Source: Jiangellaceae bacterium (lineage in GTDB: Bacteria > Actinomycetota > Actinomycetes > Jiangellales > Jiangellaceae). From it: a stretch of DNA of 11,215 nucleotides. The stretch is from the NCBI GenBank assembly GCA_030146385.1, contig JASLBX010000374.1:1-11215 (forward strand), in the 5' to 3' direction. Under the pieces are notes generated by a model. That model was not told the origin of the DNA and did not search any database. It was given only the letters and a program-made list of their open reading frames with translations. A program made the translations under genes and the position numbers. Numbering within the stretch: the first letter of the stretch is position 1; each line of letters opens with the position of its first letter. Below, one piece after another: positions 1-5,583 of this stretch.

Positions 1-289
1 CAACGCCCTTCGCGGACCGGCCGGCGGAGCGGCCTTCGAGCCGCTGACCGGTGGCGAAAAGGACTCCCGCGATGCCGAGCGAAATGATCCCGAGCCAGGC
101 CAGCGGATTGAGCACGAGGCCGGCCAGGAAGCCGACGACCCCGATCGCTGCCGCGCCGACGAGCAGGAAACCACCCGCGGCCATCTGCAGTGACCCGGCC
201 CAACCCTTCTGCCGGGCCTGCTTGACCGCCAGCGCAACCATGCCGCCACCGCCGAGGGCAACCAGGAGCTCGATCAGGTTGGTCAGCAT
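1..289 (-). CDS. small hypothetical membrane protein, 3' end cut by window edge
   Basis: Translating the minus strand from the ATG at 289-287 gives an open frame of about 96 codons that leaves the window without a stop. It starts MLTNLIELLVALGGGGMVAL and continues through basic KQARQKG. Two or three hydrophobic stretches are visible (about residues 5-20, 36-62 and 66-80), separated by a short charged loop, so it should be a small inner-membrane protein. The visible end, GQRLEGRSAGRSAKG, is basic and probably cytoplasmic. AGGAG lies two bases upstream of the ATG, which supports this start, although the spacing is short. It starts 35 bp after the DUF6807 gene in the same direction, but a hairpin over that gene's stop codon may separate them. 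I do not recognise the family and assign no function. Confidence 0.6.
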   Translation of the reverse strand, partial: MLTNLIELLVALGGGGMVALAVKQARQKGWAGSLQMAAGGFLLVGAAAIGVVGFLAGLVLNPLAWLGIISLGIAGVLFATGQRLEGRSAGRSAKGV

Positions 290-323
290 GTCTCCTAGGC
301 TACGTCAGCCCGTTCGCTGGAAC

Positions 324-341
324 CTCAGGGATGCCCCTGAG
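324..341 (-). terminator. hairpin over the stop codon of the DUF6807 gene
   Basis: CTCAGGG at 324-330 and CCCTGAG at 335-341 form a perfect 7-bp stem with a 4-base loop. It spans the last codons and the TGA stop (327-325) of the DUF6807 gene. No T-run follows on the minus strand, so this is not a classical intrinsic terminator. Tail-less hairpins are common at gene ends in actinobacteria, and the next gene begins 35 bp further on. It could equally be chance structure in GC-rich code. Confidence 0.35.
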
Positions 342-1161
342 CTTGCCCTGCCAGTTGGGCGGCGTTGGCCCGATCCAGCCGGCCGTCCACGATGACCACA
401 CGGTGGCGGCGGGTGAGCGAAGATCCGGCTTCGATGACCCTCGGCTCCTCGAAGGCGAGCGCCGCGCACACGCCCGGATAGCCCGCCGCCCGGACGAACC
501 AGTGGTCGCCGTCGCCCAGCCCGGTGAAGATGAGCCCGAAGTTGCCGGTGGTCATGGCGGCCCACGGCTCGGTCGAACCGTTGACCAGGTCCTCATCCTG
601 CGCCGACGCGGAGAAGACGTCCGGCGGGGCGTCCCCGGCGGGCGCTCGCCAGAAGAACCCGCCGTAGCCGGATCCGCCCGGGCGTCCGTTCGTCGCCGGG
701 CTGCCCAGCTCGATGTCGCGGTCGTCCGGAGCGGTCAGCGTGAACGCGAGGCTCAACATCCAAGCGCCGTCCTGGCCGTCGATCAGCAAGGCGTCGATCC
801 GCCGTCGCTCGTCGAGGAGGGTCTCACCCGAGCGGTCGCGCCACCGCAGCCGCTGCTCCAGCCGGTCGTCCGCTTGCTCGTCGAACCCCGCGTGGACGAT
901 CGTCCCGTGGTCGTCGAGCCAGGTGTATCCCTTGCCGCGGACGAACGTCCGGCCGCCCCAGAGGTTGGTCTTGGCGACGTCCTGCACGGCGACCGAGACA
1001 CCGAGGTGGTGCGGGTGGTCGTCGGGCAGGACGTCGCTGACGACGATGCCGGACAGGGTCCGGACGGGATGCAGGTACGGGCGGGGCGAGAGCCGCGGGT
1101 CGACGGCCGGCTCGACGACGTACTCGGCGACGAGACGACCGCCGACACGCAGCTCTACCAT
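325..1161 (-). CDS. PmoA-like DUF6807 family protein
   Basis: A 278-residue soluble protein with no signal peptide. Its N-terminal half carries the pattern I associate with DUF6807 ('methane oxygenase PmoA' in databases, a misleading name): PRPYLHPVRTLSG (residues 26-38), DDHPHHLGVSVAV (47-59) and NLWGGRTF (66-73). Later come GYGGFFWR (165-172) and a final beta-rich half with DGDHWFVR (217-224). The clustered His residues (49-52) suggest a ligand or metal site, but the biochemical activity of the family is unknown to me. Such proteins often neighbour Gfo/Idh/MocA oxidoreductases and sugar regulators, as here, so a role with a sugar derivative is an inference. The ATG has no convincing Shine-Dalgarno, but TAGGAT lies 7 bp upstream, suggesting a leaderless transcript. 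It is 98 bp downstream of the pectate lyase in the same direction and probably has its own promoter. Confidence 0.82.
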   Translation of the reverse strand: MVELRVGGRLVAEYVVEPAVDPRLSPRPYLHPVRTLSGIVVSDVLPDDHPHHLGVSVAVQDVAKTNLWGGRTFVRGKGYTWLDDHGTIVHAGFDEQADDRLEQRLRWRDRSGETLLDERRRIDALLIDGQDGAWMLSLAFTLTAPDDRDIELGSPATNGRPGGSGYGGFFWRAPAGDAPPDVFSASAQDEDLVNGSTEPWAAMTTGNFGLIFTGLGDGDHWFVRAAGYPGVCAALAFEEPRVIEAGSSLTRRHRVVIVDGRLDRANAAQLAGQAQGHP

Positions 1162-1168
1162 CGCGCCG

Positions 1169-1174
1169 ATCCTA
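1169..1174 (-). promoter_or_regulatory. candidate leaderless -10 box of the DUF6807 gene
   Basis: On the minus strand TAGGAT fits the actinobacterial TANNNT -10 pattern and is separated from the ATG by exactly 7 bp (CGGCGCG). Transcription would therefore begin at or next to the A of the start codon. No good -35 is visible 17-18 bp further up. The absence of a ribosome binding site at this gene agrees with the leaderless reading. Confidence 0.4.
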
Positions 1175-1195
1175 CGGCTCGGCCTCTACGCGGAC

Positions 1196-1239
1196 TTCCC
1201 CACGTTTGCGCCGCTTGCAAGCGTGGTTTACGTGGGGAA
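1196..1239. repeat. nested inverted repeats upstream of the DUF6807 gene
   Basis: Perfect 10-bp arms TTCCCCACGT (1196-1205) and ACGTGGGGAA (1230-1239) enclose 24 bp containing the perfect 12-bp palindrome CGCTTGCAAGCG (1212-1223). A further small inverted repeat, CCAC-TTAAC-GTGG, lies at 1243-1255. The block fills most of the 98-bp gap between the pectate lyase stop and the DUF6807 promoter. It could be operator DNA for the DUF6807 gene, a transcription end for the pectate lyase, or both. The symmetry is seen directly; the function is inferred. Confidence 0.55.
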
Positions 1240-1259
1240 CGCCCACTTAACGTGGTCAT

Positions 1260-2633
1260 TTAGAGGCGGGAGAGAGGGCCGGCGCCGGACAGGGCGGTCG
1301 TGTACGCGGGGACGGCGGCGGCCGGCAGTACCGGTCCGGCGCGCAGCTCGGGTGTCCAGCCGGCGTCGTCGCCCAGGGGGTCGTTGACCGCGTTGTAGGC
1401 GTCGAGCAGGCTCGACGGCCCGCCGGTCCCGGCTCCGGTGCGCACCCAGGTGCCCTTCTCTGTCATCGCGGTGCCGCCCCAGTCGTGGATGATCTCGGCT
1501 GGATGGACACCCGAGCCCCGCAGGTCAACGTAGTTGTTCTCGAAGTACCCCTGCGACTCGACTCCGACGCCCCAGAGGTAGTCGAACTCGAACAGCGGCG
1601 AGCTCACGGCCACCTTGTAGTAGTTGTTGTAGACGTCGATCTTGCCGAATCGCATGCGCGGCGCCCGCTGGCCGATGCCGTCGTACACGTTGTGCCGGAA
1701 GGTCACGTTGAGCAGGCCCGGGTCACCGCTATTGGGATTGTTGGTCGAGCCGACCAGCGTCAATTTGTCGTGGTCCTTGAATACGTTGTGCGAGACGGTC
1801 ACCCAGTTGGCATTGTGCGAGATGTCGAGTTGCCCGTCGTAGATCTCATACTTGCGCCCAAAGTATTCGGGCAGCGGGTCGGTCGACGTGCGGAACGTGT
1901 TGTGGTCGACCCAGAAATTCGACCCGCGGCGCACTGACACGTAGTCGTAGAACGAGTTCCAGTTGCCGGCCGATCCGTCCGTGGGACGCCAGCGCGGGAA
2001 GCAGTCGATGGCGTCCTCGAAGGTGAGGTTGCGCACGATCACGTTGTCGGCCCGGTTGAACATCAGCGTGACATGCCGGAGCGTCGCGCCCGGCAGGCCG
2101 AGCAACGTCGTGTTAGATCCGATCTTGAGCTCGGTGTGTGCCTGCTGGCTGCGCTGCGACCTGACCCTCGCCTCTTCGAGTGGGCCGAACGGGTCCGAGT
2201 CCCAACCCCACACCTCGGGGTCGTACGCCGCCAGGTAGGCGTCCAGCGAGTACTCCGGGTCAGCGAAGTCGTCGCAGGTCATCAGTGTTCCGTCGGCCGC
2301 TTCGAAGCCGTCGATGACGCCGTCGACGATCACGATCTTCGGCGTGTCGTTGTTCTGGCTACTGCCGTTGTCGCCGCCGAGGGCGTCGACCAGCTCCGCG
2401 CGCGTGCTGACGACGTGGACCTGGTCTGGCTCGGCGGCCGCGCCCCCGGTCGTTCCTGGGCCGGCCGCGCCCCAGCCGTCGTTCGCAGGCAGTGTCTGCC
2501 GGGCGAGCAACGAGGCGGGTTCGGGAACATCACCGGAGCCGGCGGCACCGGACGGCCCAGCCAGCGCCGGCGCCGCCACGACCAGACTCCCGGCCACTGC
2601 GGCGCCGCAAACCATTGCGGTCAGTCTTCGCAT
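1260..2633 (-). CDS. secreted pectate lyase, polysaccharide lyase family 1
   Basis: The enzyme cleaves polygalacturonate by Ca2+-dependent beta-elimination outside the cell. The 457-residue product begins with a signal peptide (MRRL, hydrophobic core, cleavage probably after ALA at residue 25) and then a Gly/Ala/Pro-rich linker. The PL1 parallel beta-helix motifs are clear: DAIDCFPRW (207-215), FWVDHNTFR (240-248), YDGQLDISHN (265-274), VSHNVFKDHDK (280-290) and GQRAPRMRFG (321-330). In the last, Arg323 with the R-x-P-x-x-R-x-G pattern corresponds to the catalytic arginine of the family; Asp207, Asp210, Asp266 and Asp270 are candidate Ca2+ ligands. No carbohydrate-binding module follows. Start choice: GGAGAGG ends 3 bases before the ATG at 2633, whereas the in-frame ATG four codons upstream (2645) has no suitable site. 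It has its own promoter upstream and lies 173 bp beyond the uronate operon in the same direction. Confidence 0.93.
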   Translation of the reverse strand: MRRLTAMVCGAAVAGSLVVAAPALAGPSGAAGSGDVPEPASLLARQTLPANDGWGAAGPGTTGGAAAEPDQVHVVSTRAELVDALGGDNGSSQNNDTPKIVIVDGVIDGFEAADGTLMTCDDFADPEYSLDAYLAAYDPEVWGWDSDPFGPLEEARVRSQRSQQAHTELKIGSNTTLLGLPGATLRHVTLMFNRADNVIVRNLTFEDAIDCFPRWRPTDGSAGNWNSFYDYVSVRRGSNFWVDHNTFRTSTDPLPEYFGRKYEIYDGQLDISHNANWVTVSHNVFKDHDKLTLVGSTNNPNSGDPGLLNVTFRHNVYDGIGQRAPRMRFGKIDVYNNYYKVAVSSPLFEFDYLWGVGVESQGYFENNYVDLRGSGVHPAEIIHDWGGTAMTEKGTWVRTGAGTGGPSSLLDAYNAVNDPLGDDAGWTPELRAGPVLPAAAVPAYTTALSGAGPLSRL

Positions 2634-2675
2634 CTGCCTCTCCATTCCGTAACGAACACGAAACCATTTGGAGAG

Positions 2676-2705
2676 ACGCTATTTACGCCTGCACTGGCAA
2701 GTCAA
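2676..2705 (-). promoter_or_regulatory. candidate promoter of the pectate lyase gene
   Basis: On the minus strand TTGACT (2705-2700) and TAGCGT (2681-2676) are separated by 18 bp. They match the actinobacterial vegetative -35 (TTGAC) and -10 (TANNNT) patterns. The predicted start would leave a leader of roughly 35 nt before the ATG at 2633. The surrounding DNA is noticeably more AT-rich than the genes. Confidence 0.45.
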
Positions 2706-2722
2706 TATGTCCAGTTTGCAGG
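2688..2722. promoter_or_regulatory. inverted repeat over the pectate lyase -35 box
   Basis: CCTGCACTGG (2688-2697) is mirrored by CCAGTTTGCAGG (2711-2722), a 10-bp arm pair with a two-base bulge in one arm and a 13-bp centre. The repeat covers the candidate -35 box and part of the promoter spacer, where a bound repressor would block RNA polymerase. It does not have the spacing of the two LacI-type sites at 9689 and 9818, so a different regulator is likely if it is real. Confidence 0.35.
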
Positions 2723-2727
2723 TTTGT

Positions 2728-2745
2728 TGCAATGAATTCAGTGCA
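2728..2745. promoter_or_regulatory. 18-bp near-palindrome upstream of the pectate lyase promoter
   Basis: TGCAATGAATTCAGTGCA is palindromic at 16 of 18 positions, with one mismatched pair; the core TGAATTCA is perfect. It lies 23 bp upstream of the candidate -35 box, a place usual for an activator or a second repressor site. The regulator is unknown. Confidence 0.35.
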
Positions 2746-2756
2746 GCCCTGACTTT

Positions 2757-2774
2757 CTCGCGGCAATTCGCGAG
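2757..2774 (-). terminator. weak hairpin after the uronate operon
   Basis: CTCGCG (2757-2762) and CGCGAG (2769-2774) form a 6-bp stem with a 6-base loop, 33 bp beyond the stop codon of the last operon gene. No T-run follows on the minus strand. It is the only hairpin seen between the operon and the pectate lyase promoter, so it is a candidate tail-less terminator. Confidence 0.3.
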
Positions 2775-2806
2775 CCGATGTGCGCTTATTCCGATTTGGC
2801 GCGGTG

Positions 2807-4063
2807 TTACGGCAGCGTTTGTTGCACTCCTTCCCGGGCCGAGTTGGCAATGGCCCACGCGACGCCGAGCTCACTCGGCAACTTGAGGCGGTTGGCGGCT
2901 TCGCGGAGCGCGGCGCTGATCCCCGGCACCGTGACGACGCGGTCGCCGCCCGAACCGTGACTCACCTGCCACTGCGCGTCGATCGGCGCCGGCGACCCAC
3001 TGGTTCTGATCGCCTCGACCACCTGGGTGAACGGGGCGGTGAGTTCGAGCGGGGCCAGCATCGGGACCTCGTCTGGGGCGGCGCGATGCGCCAGCAGGTT
3101 CTCCAGCAAGCGGACCCGACCGCGGACTTCTCGGAACTCAGGATCGCCGGGCAGTCGCAGCCGGTCGGTGGTGTACTCCAGGACAGCCCGGCCGCGCTCG
3201 CCGTGCACGACGATGCGCGGGTCGCGGTACTCGTCCGAGCACAGCGTCACGGCGACCACCACGTGCGGGCCCGAGTCCAGCCGAGCGGACAGGACGCCCG
3301 TGTCGTCCACCTCGATCTGCCGGGCGCAGTACCGCTCGACGGTGAGCTCCGAGATCGACACCGGGGCGATCGCCTCGGCGATCGCGAAACACTGCATCAC
3401 CGAATGGGCGAACGGGTTGGCCAGGGCGCCGTCGAGAACGGGACGCCCGTCCAGCTCTCGCCGCCCCGCCCACGGCGCGCGGTCGTAGTAGTGATCGGGT
3501 CGCTGCCACAAGCCGCAGGATCCGATACCGGTGACGGCGCCGAGCCGGCCGTCCCGGATGGCGTCGGCCAGTGTGGCGAGCGCTGCCGAGCCGAGCGCCT
3601 GGAAGCCGATCTGGGCTGCGCGACCGGTCTCCGCCAGCGTCGCGGCGAACTGCTCGTGCTCGGCCCAGGAGACGAACGGCGGCTTCTCGACCAGCACGTC
3701 CGCGCCGGCCCGCACCGCGGCAGTAGCGATCTCCAGGTGGGTGTGCGGCGGCGTCGCGATGACCACGATGTCCGGCTCGGTGGCGGCGAGCAGTTCGATG
3801 TGGTCGGTGAACCGCTGTGCTGTGGGCGGCACTGGCGCAGTGCCGTCGTCCTCGATCGGCCGGATATCGCAGAGGCCGACGAGTTCGACGGCGCCCGCAG
3901 TCTGAAGTTCGGCGATCACCCGCCGGTGGTGGAGCCCGTACCCATTAGCCCCGACCACGGCCACCCGCGCCCGCCGATTCGAGTTGTCCGGCCGGACAGG
4001 TTCGTGACCTGCGGCAGCAGCGCTGTCCGGCCGGACAAGTCGAGATGGTCGCGATGCGGGCAT
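2807..4063 (-). CDS. Gfo/Idh/MocA family NAD(P)-dependent oxidoreductase (last gene of operon)
   Basis: A 418-residue cytoplasmic dehydrogenase-type protein. A Rossmann domain begins at about residue 33 (RVAVVGANGYGLHH). VEKPP (125-129) contains the family's conserved lysine (Lys127). The C-terminal alpha/beta domain includes the substrate-side motif DGRPVLDGALANPFAHSVMQ (205-224). Family members oxidise or reduce sugars, inositols and related polyols; the substrate here cannot be read from sequence. The chosen ATG overlaps the stop of the upstream reductase as TGATG (4065-4061), with a G-run just upstream, which indicates translational coupling. An ATG 20 codons further up would run deep into the upstream gene. 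About 32 residues precede the Rossmann fold, longer than usual. This extension is Arg/Ala/Pro-rich and contains two VRPD repeats encoded by identical 14-bp palindromes. The native start could therefore be further in, for example the GTG of RVAVVG. Confidence 0.85.
   Translation of the reverse strand: MPASRPSRLVRPDSAAAAGHEPVRPDNSNRRARVAVVGANGYGLHHRRVIAELQTAGAVELVGLCDIRPIEDDGTAPVPPTAQRFTDHIELLAATEPDIVVIATPPHTHLEIATAAVRAGADVLVEKPPFVSWAEHEQFAATLAETGRAAQIGFQALGSAALATLADAIRDGRLGAVTGIGSCGLWQRPDHYYDRAPWAGRRELDGRPVLDGALANPFAHSVMQCFAIAEAIAPVSISELTVERYCARQIEVDDTGVLSARLDSGPHVVVAVTLCSDEYRDPRIVVHGERGRAVLEYTTDRLRLPGDPEFREVRGRVRLLENLLAHRAAPDEVPMLAPLELTAPFTQVVEAIRTSGSPAPIDAQWQVSHGSGGDRVVTVPGISAALREAANRLKLPSELGVAWAIANSAREGVQQTLP
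3985..3998. repeat. 14-bp palindrome, copy 1
   Basis: TGTCCGGCCGGACA is a perfect palindrome, repeated exactly at 4024-4037 with 39 bp between centres. It lies inside the N-terminal extension of the second Gfo/Idh/MocA gene, where it encodes VRPD. It may be an internal operator or simply palindromic codon choice. Confidence 0.5.
4024..4037. repeat. 14-bp palindrome, copy 2
   Basis: Identical to copy 1 at 3985-3998 and again encoding VRPD. It lies 23 bp inside the start of the last operon gene, close to the TGATG junction. The centre is GC rather than CG, so it does not resemble the LacI-type sites in the divergent control region. Confidence 0.5.
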
Positions 4064-5583
4064 CAGGCCCCCAATCCAGCGAGCACCTCGCCGACCCCGT
4101 GGCGGCTGAGTTCGGCATGCCAATCACCGACCAGCCGGCGGAACCTGGCGTCGCCCGCCAGCTCGGGCGAGAACACCGCATCGATCGCCAGCAGTTCGTA
4201 GACTGGGGCGGCCGAGCGGGCCGCGCGCCGAAGTCCGGCGGCCAGCGGGTCCTCCAGCGGCAGCTCGCGGCCGTCGTCCGCGTACCCGGCAGCGAAGCGC
4301 ATCCACGCGGCGGCGACCAGCGCGACCCACCGCGGCTCCGCGCCGGCCGCGAGCCGGTCCGCCGCCGTGTGCAGGATGCGCTGGGGCAGCTTCTGCGAGC
4401 CGTCCATCGCCACTTGGAGGGTTCGGTGGCCGATGGCCGGGTTGGCGAACCGGTCGAGCACAGCCTTGCCGTACTCAGCCACCGACCGGCCCGGCGGCGG
4501 GGTCAGGCTAGGCGCGACGTCGTCTGCCACGAAGCGCTCCAGCATCCGGCGCATGCCCGGCACCGCGAGCGACTCGTCGATGGTCACACATCCGGCCAGG
4601 GCGCCCAGGTAGGCCAGCGCGGAGTGAACGCCGTTAAGCGCCCGCAGTTTGAGCCGCTCGTACGGCAGCGCGTCGTCCGTGAGCACCGCCCCGGCGGCGT
4701 CCCAGGCCGGCCGTCCGGCGGGAAAGTCGTCCTCGATGACCCACTCGGAGTACGGCTCGGCCACCACTGCCGCCTCGTCGCGCACGCCGAGCGCCGCTTC
4801 GGCCGCGGCCCGCATAGCGGGCGTGCTGGCGGGCACGATCCGGTCGACCATCGTCCCGGGAAAGGTGACGTTGGCCTCCACCCAGCCCGCATCCGCTCCC
4901 GCCGCCTCGAACGCCTGGAGCACGGCGCCGCGCAGCCGCCGCCCGTTGGACGGCAGGTTGTCGCAACTGACCACGGCCAGCGGCCCGGCCTCGCGTTCCG
5001 CGCGCTCCCGCAGCCCGGCCACCAGCAGGCCCGGGACGGTCGACGGTGGCGCCGCGCCGGTGAGCTCGTCGCGCACAACGTCCGCCTGGAGGCGCCCTGT
5101 CGCAGGATCGAGCAGGTACCCCTTCTCGGTGACCGTCAGCGTGACGATGCGGATCGACGGGTCCGCGATCAGCGCCGCCACGCCGGCCGGGTCGGACGGC
5201 AAGTGGCGAACGCCGATGATCGAGCCCACCACATGCGTACCCGACCCGTTGCCGTCCAGGCTGGTGACGCTGAACAACCCGTCCTGCGCGGCGAGCTCGT
5301 CGATGACCTCGCGCCGCCGCGGCGCCACGCCAACGATCCCCCACTCCGTCCCATGATCATATGGGTTTGGCTGCGTCATAGCTTGCTCAACCGACATGAT
5401 CACGGGGGTGGGGGTGGGGGTGGGGCTGGCGATGGCGCGCTCGGTGTACACCGCCTGATGCGCGCGGTGGAACGCGCCGACGCCGAGGTGGACGATGCCG
5501 GGACGCACGTCCCACGGCCGGACCAGCGGCCCGGCGCCGTCGGGGACCCGGCCAAGCGTGGCGCGGCTCAGACGTTGCGCCAT
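4063..5583 (-). CDS. uxuB: mannitol dehydrogenase family oxidoreductase, UxuB-like (fructuronate/tagaturonate reductase)
   Basis: Expected to reduce a hexuronate isomer (fructuronate to mannonate, or tagaturonate to altronate) with NAD(P)H in the cytoplasm. The 506-residue product follows E. coli UxuB closely by eye: HLGVGAFHRAHQAVYT (32-47), LTVTEKGY (149-156), SCDN (206-209), VTFPGTMVDRIVPAST (239-254), WVIEDDF (281-287), KLRALNGVHSALAYLG (312-327) and ANPAIGHRTLQVAMDGSQKLP (380-400). The K-x4-N-x2-H catalytic set is Lys312, Asn317, His320. It directly follows uxaC and the FucD-like gene, overlapping the latter by 16 bp; no strong Shine-Dalgarno is visible, so coupling is likely. Oddity: between YT and WGIVGV there are 33 residues where UxuB has 10. 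The extra 23 include PTPTPTP, encoded by a G-run tract on the opposite strand, and a stretch of only about 48% GC. UxuB-like homology does not settle which ketouronate is used. Confidence 0.88.
   Translation of the reverse strand: MAQRLSRATLGRVPDGAGPLVRPWDVRPGIVHLGVGAFHRAHQAVYTERAIASPTPTPTPVIMSVEQAMTQPNPYDHGTEWGIVGVAPRRREVIDELAAQDGLFSVTSLDGNGSGTHVVGSIIGVRHLPSDPAGVAALIADPSIRIVTLTVTEKGYLLDPATGRLQADVVRDELTGAAPPSTVPGLLVAGLRERAEREAGPLAVVSCDNLPSNGRRLRGAVLQAFEAAGADAGWVEANVTFPGTMVDRIVPASTPAMRAAAEAALGVRDEAAVVAEPYSEWVIEDDFPAGRPAWDAAGAVLTDDALPYERLKLRALNGVHSALAYLGALAGCVTIDESLAVPGMRRMLERFVADDVAPSLTPPPGRSVAEYGKAVLDRFANPAIGHRTLQVAMDGSQKLPQRILHTAADRLAAGAEPRWVALVAAAWMRFAAGYADDGRELPLEDPLAAGLRRAARSAAPVYELLAIDAVFSPELAGDARFRRLVGDWHAELSRHGVGEVLAGLGA
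5404..5425. repeat. (GGGGGT)n tract, potential G-quadruplex
   Basis: Three GGGGGT units followed by GGGG on the plus strand: four G-runs of 5, 5, 5 and 4 separated by single T loops, a strong quadruplex pattern. It lies inside the uxuB-like gene on its template strand and encodes the PTPTPTP segment. The 6-bp unit keeps the reading frame when whole units are gained or lost, but slippage inside a G-run would break it. Confidence 0.85.

Noticed and set aside
1212..1223. CGCTTGCAAGCG as a third LacI operator
   Set aside because: It shares TTGCAA letters, but the half-site order and spacing are inverted relative to TGCAA-N4-TTGCA, so it is not the same site.
4064..4123. Longer start for the last operon gene at 4123
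   Set aside because: It would overlap the upstream reductase by 61 bp and adds only Arg/Gly-rich sequence. The TGATG junction at 4065-4061 is a classic coupled start.
5352..5402. 8-bp direct repeat CATGATCA (5352-5359 and 5395-5402) as a target-site duplication around an inserted element
   Set aside because: The 43-bp spacing is not a multiple of three while the gene stays in frame, there are no terminal inverted repeats, and the 23-residue insertion is larger than the repeat interval. Chance or local duplication is as likely.
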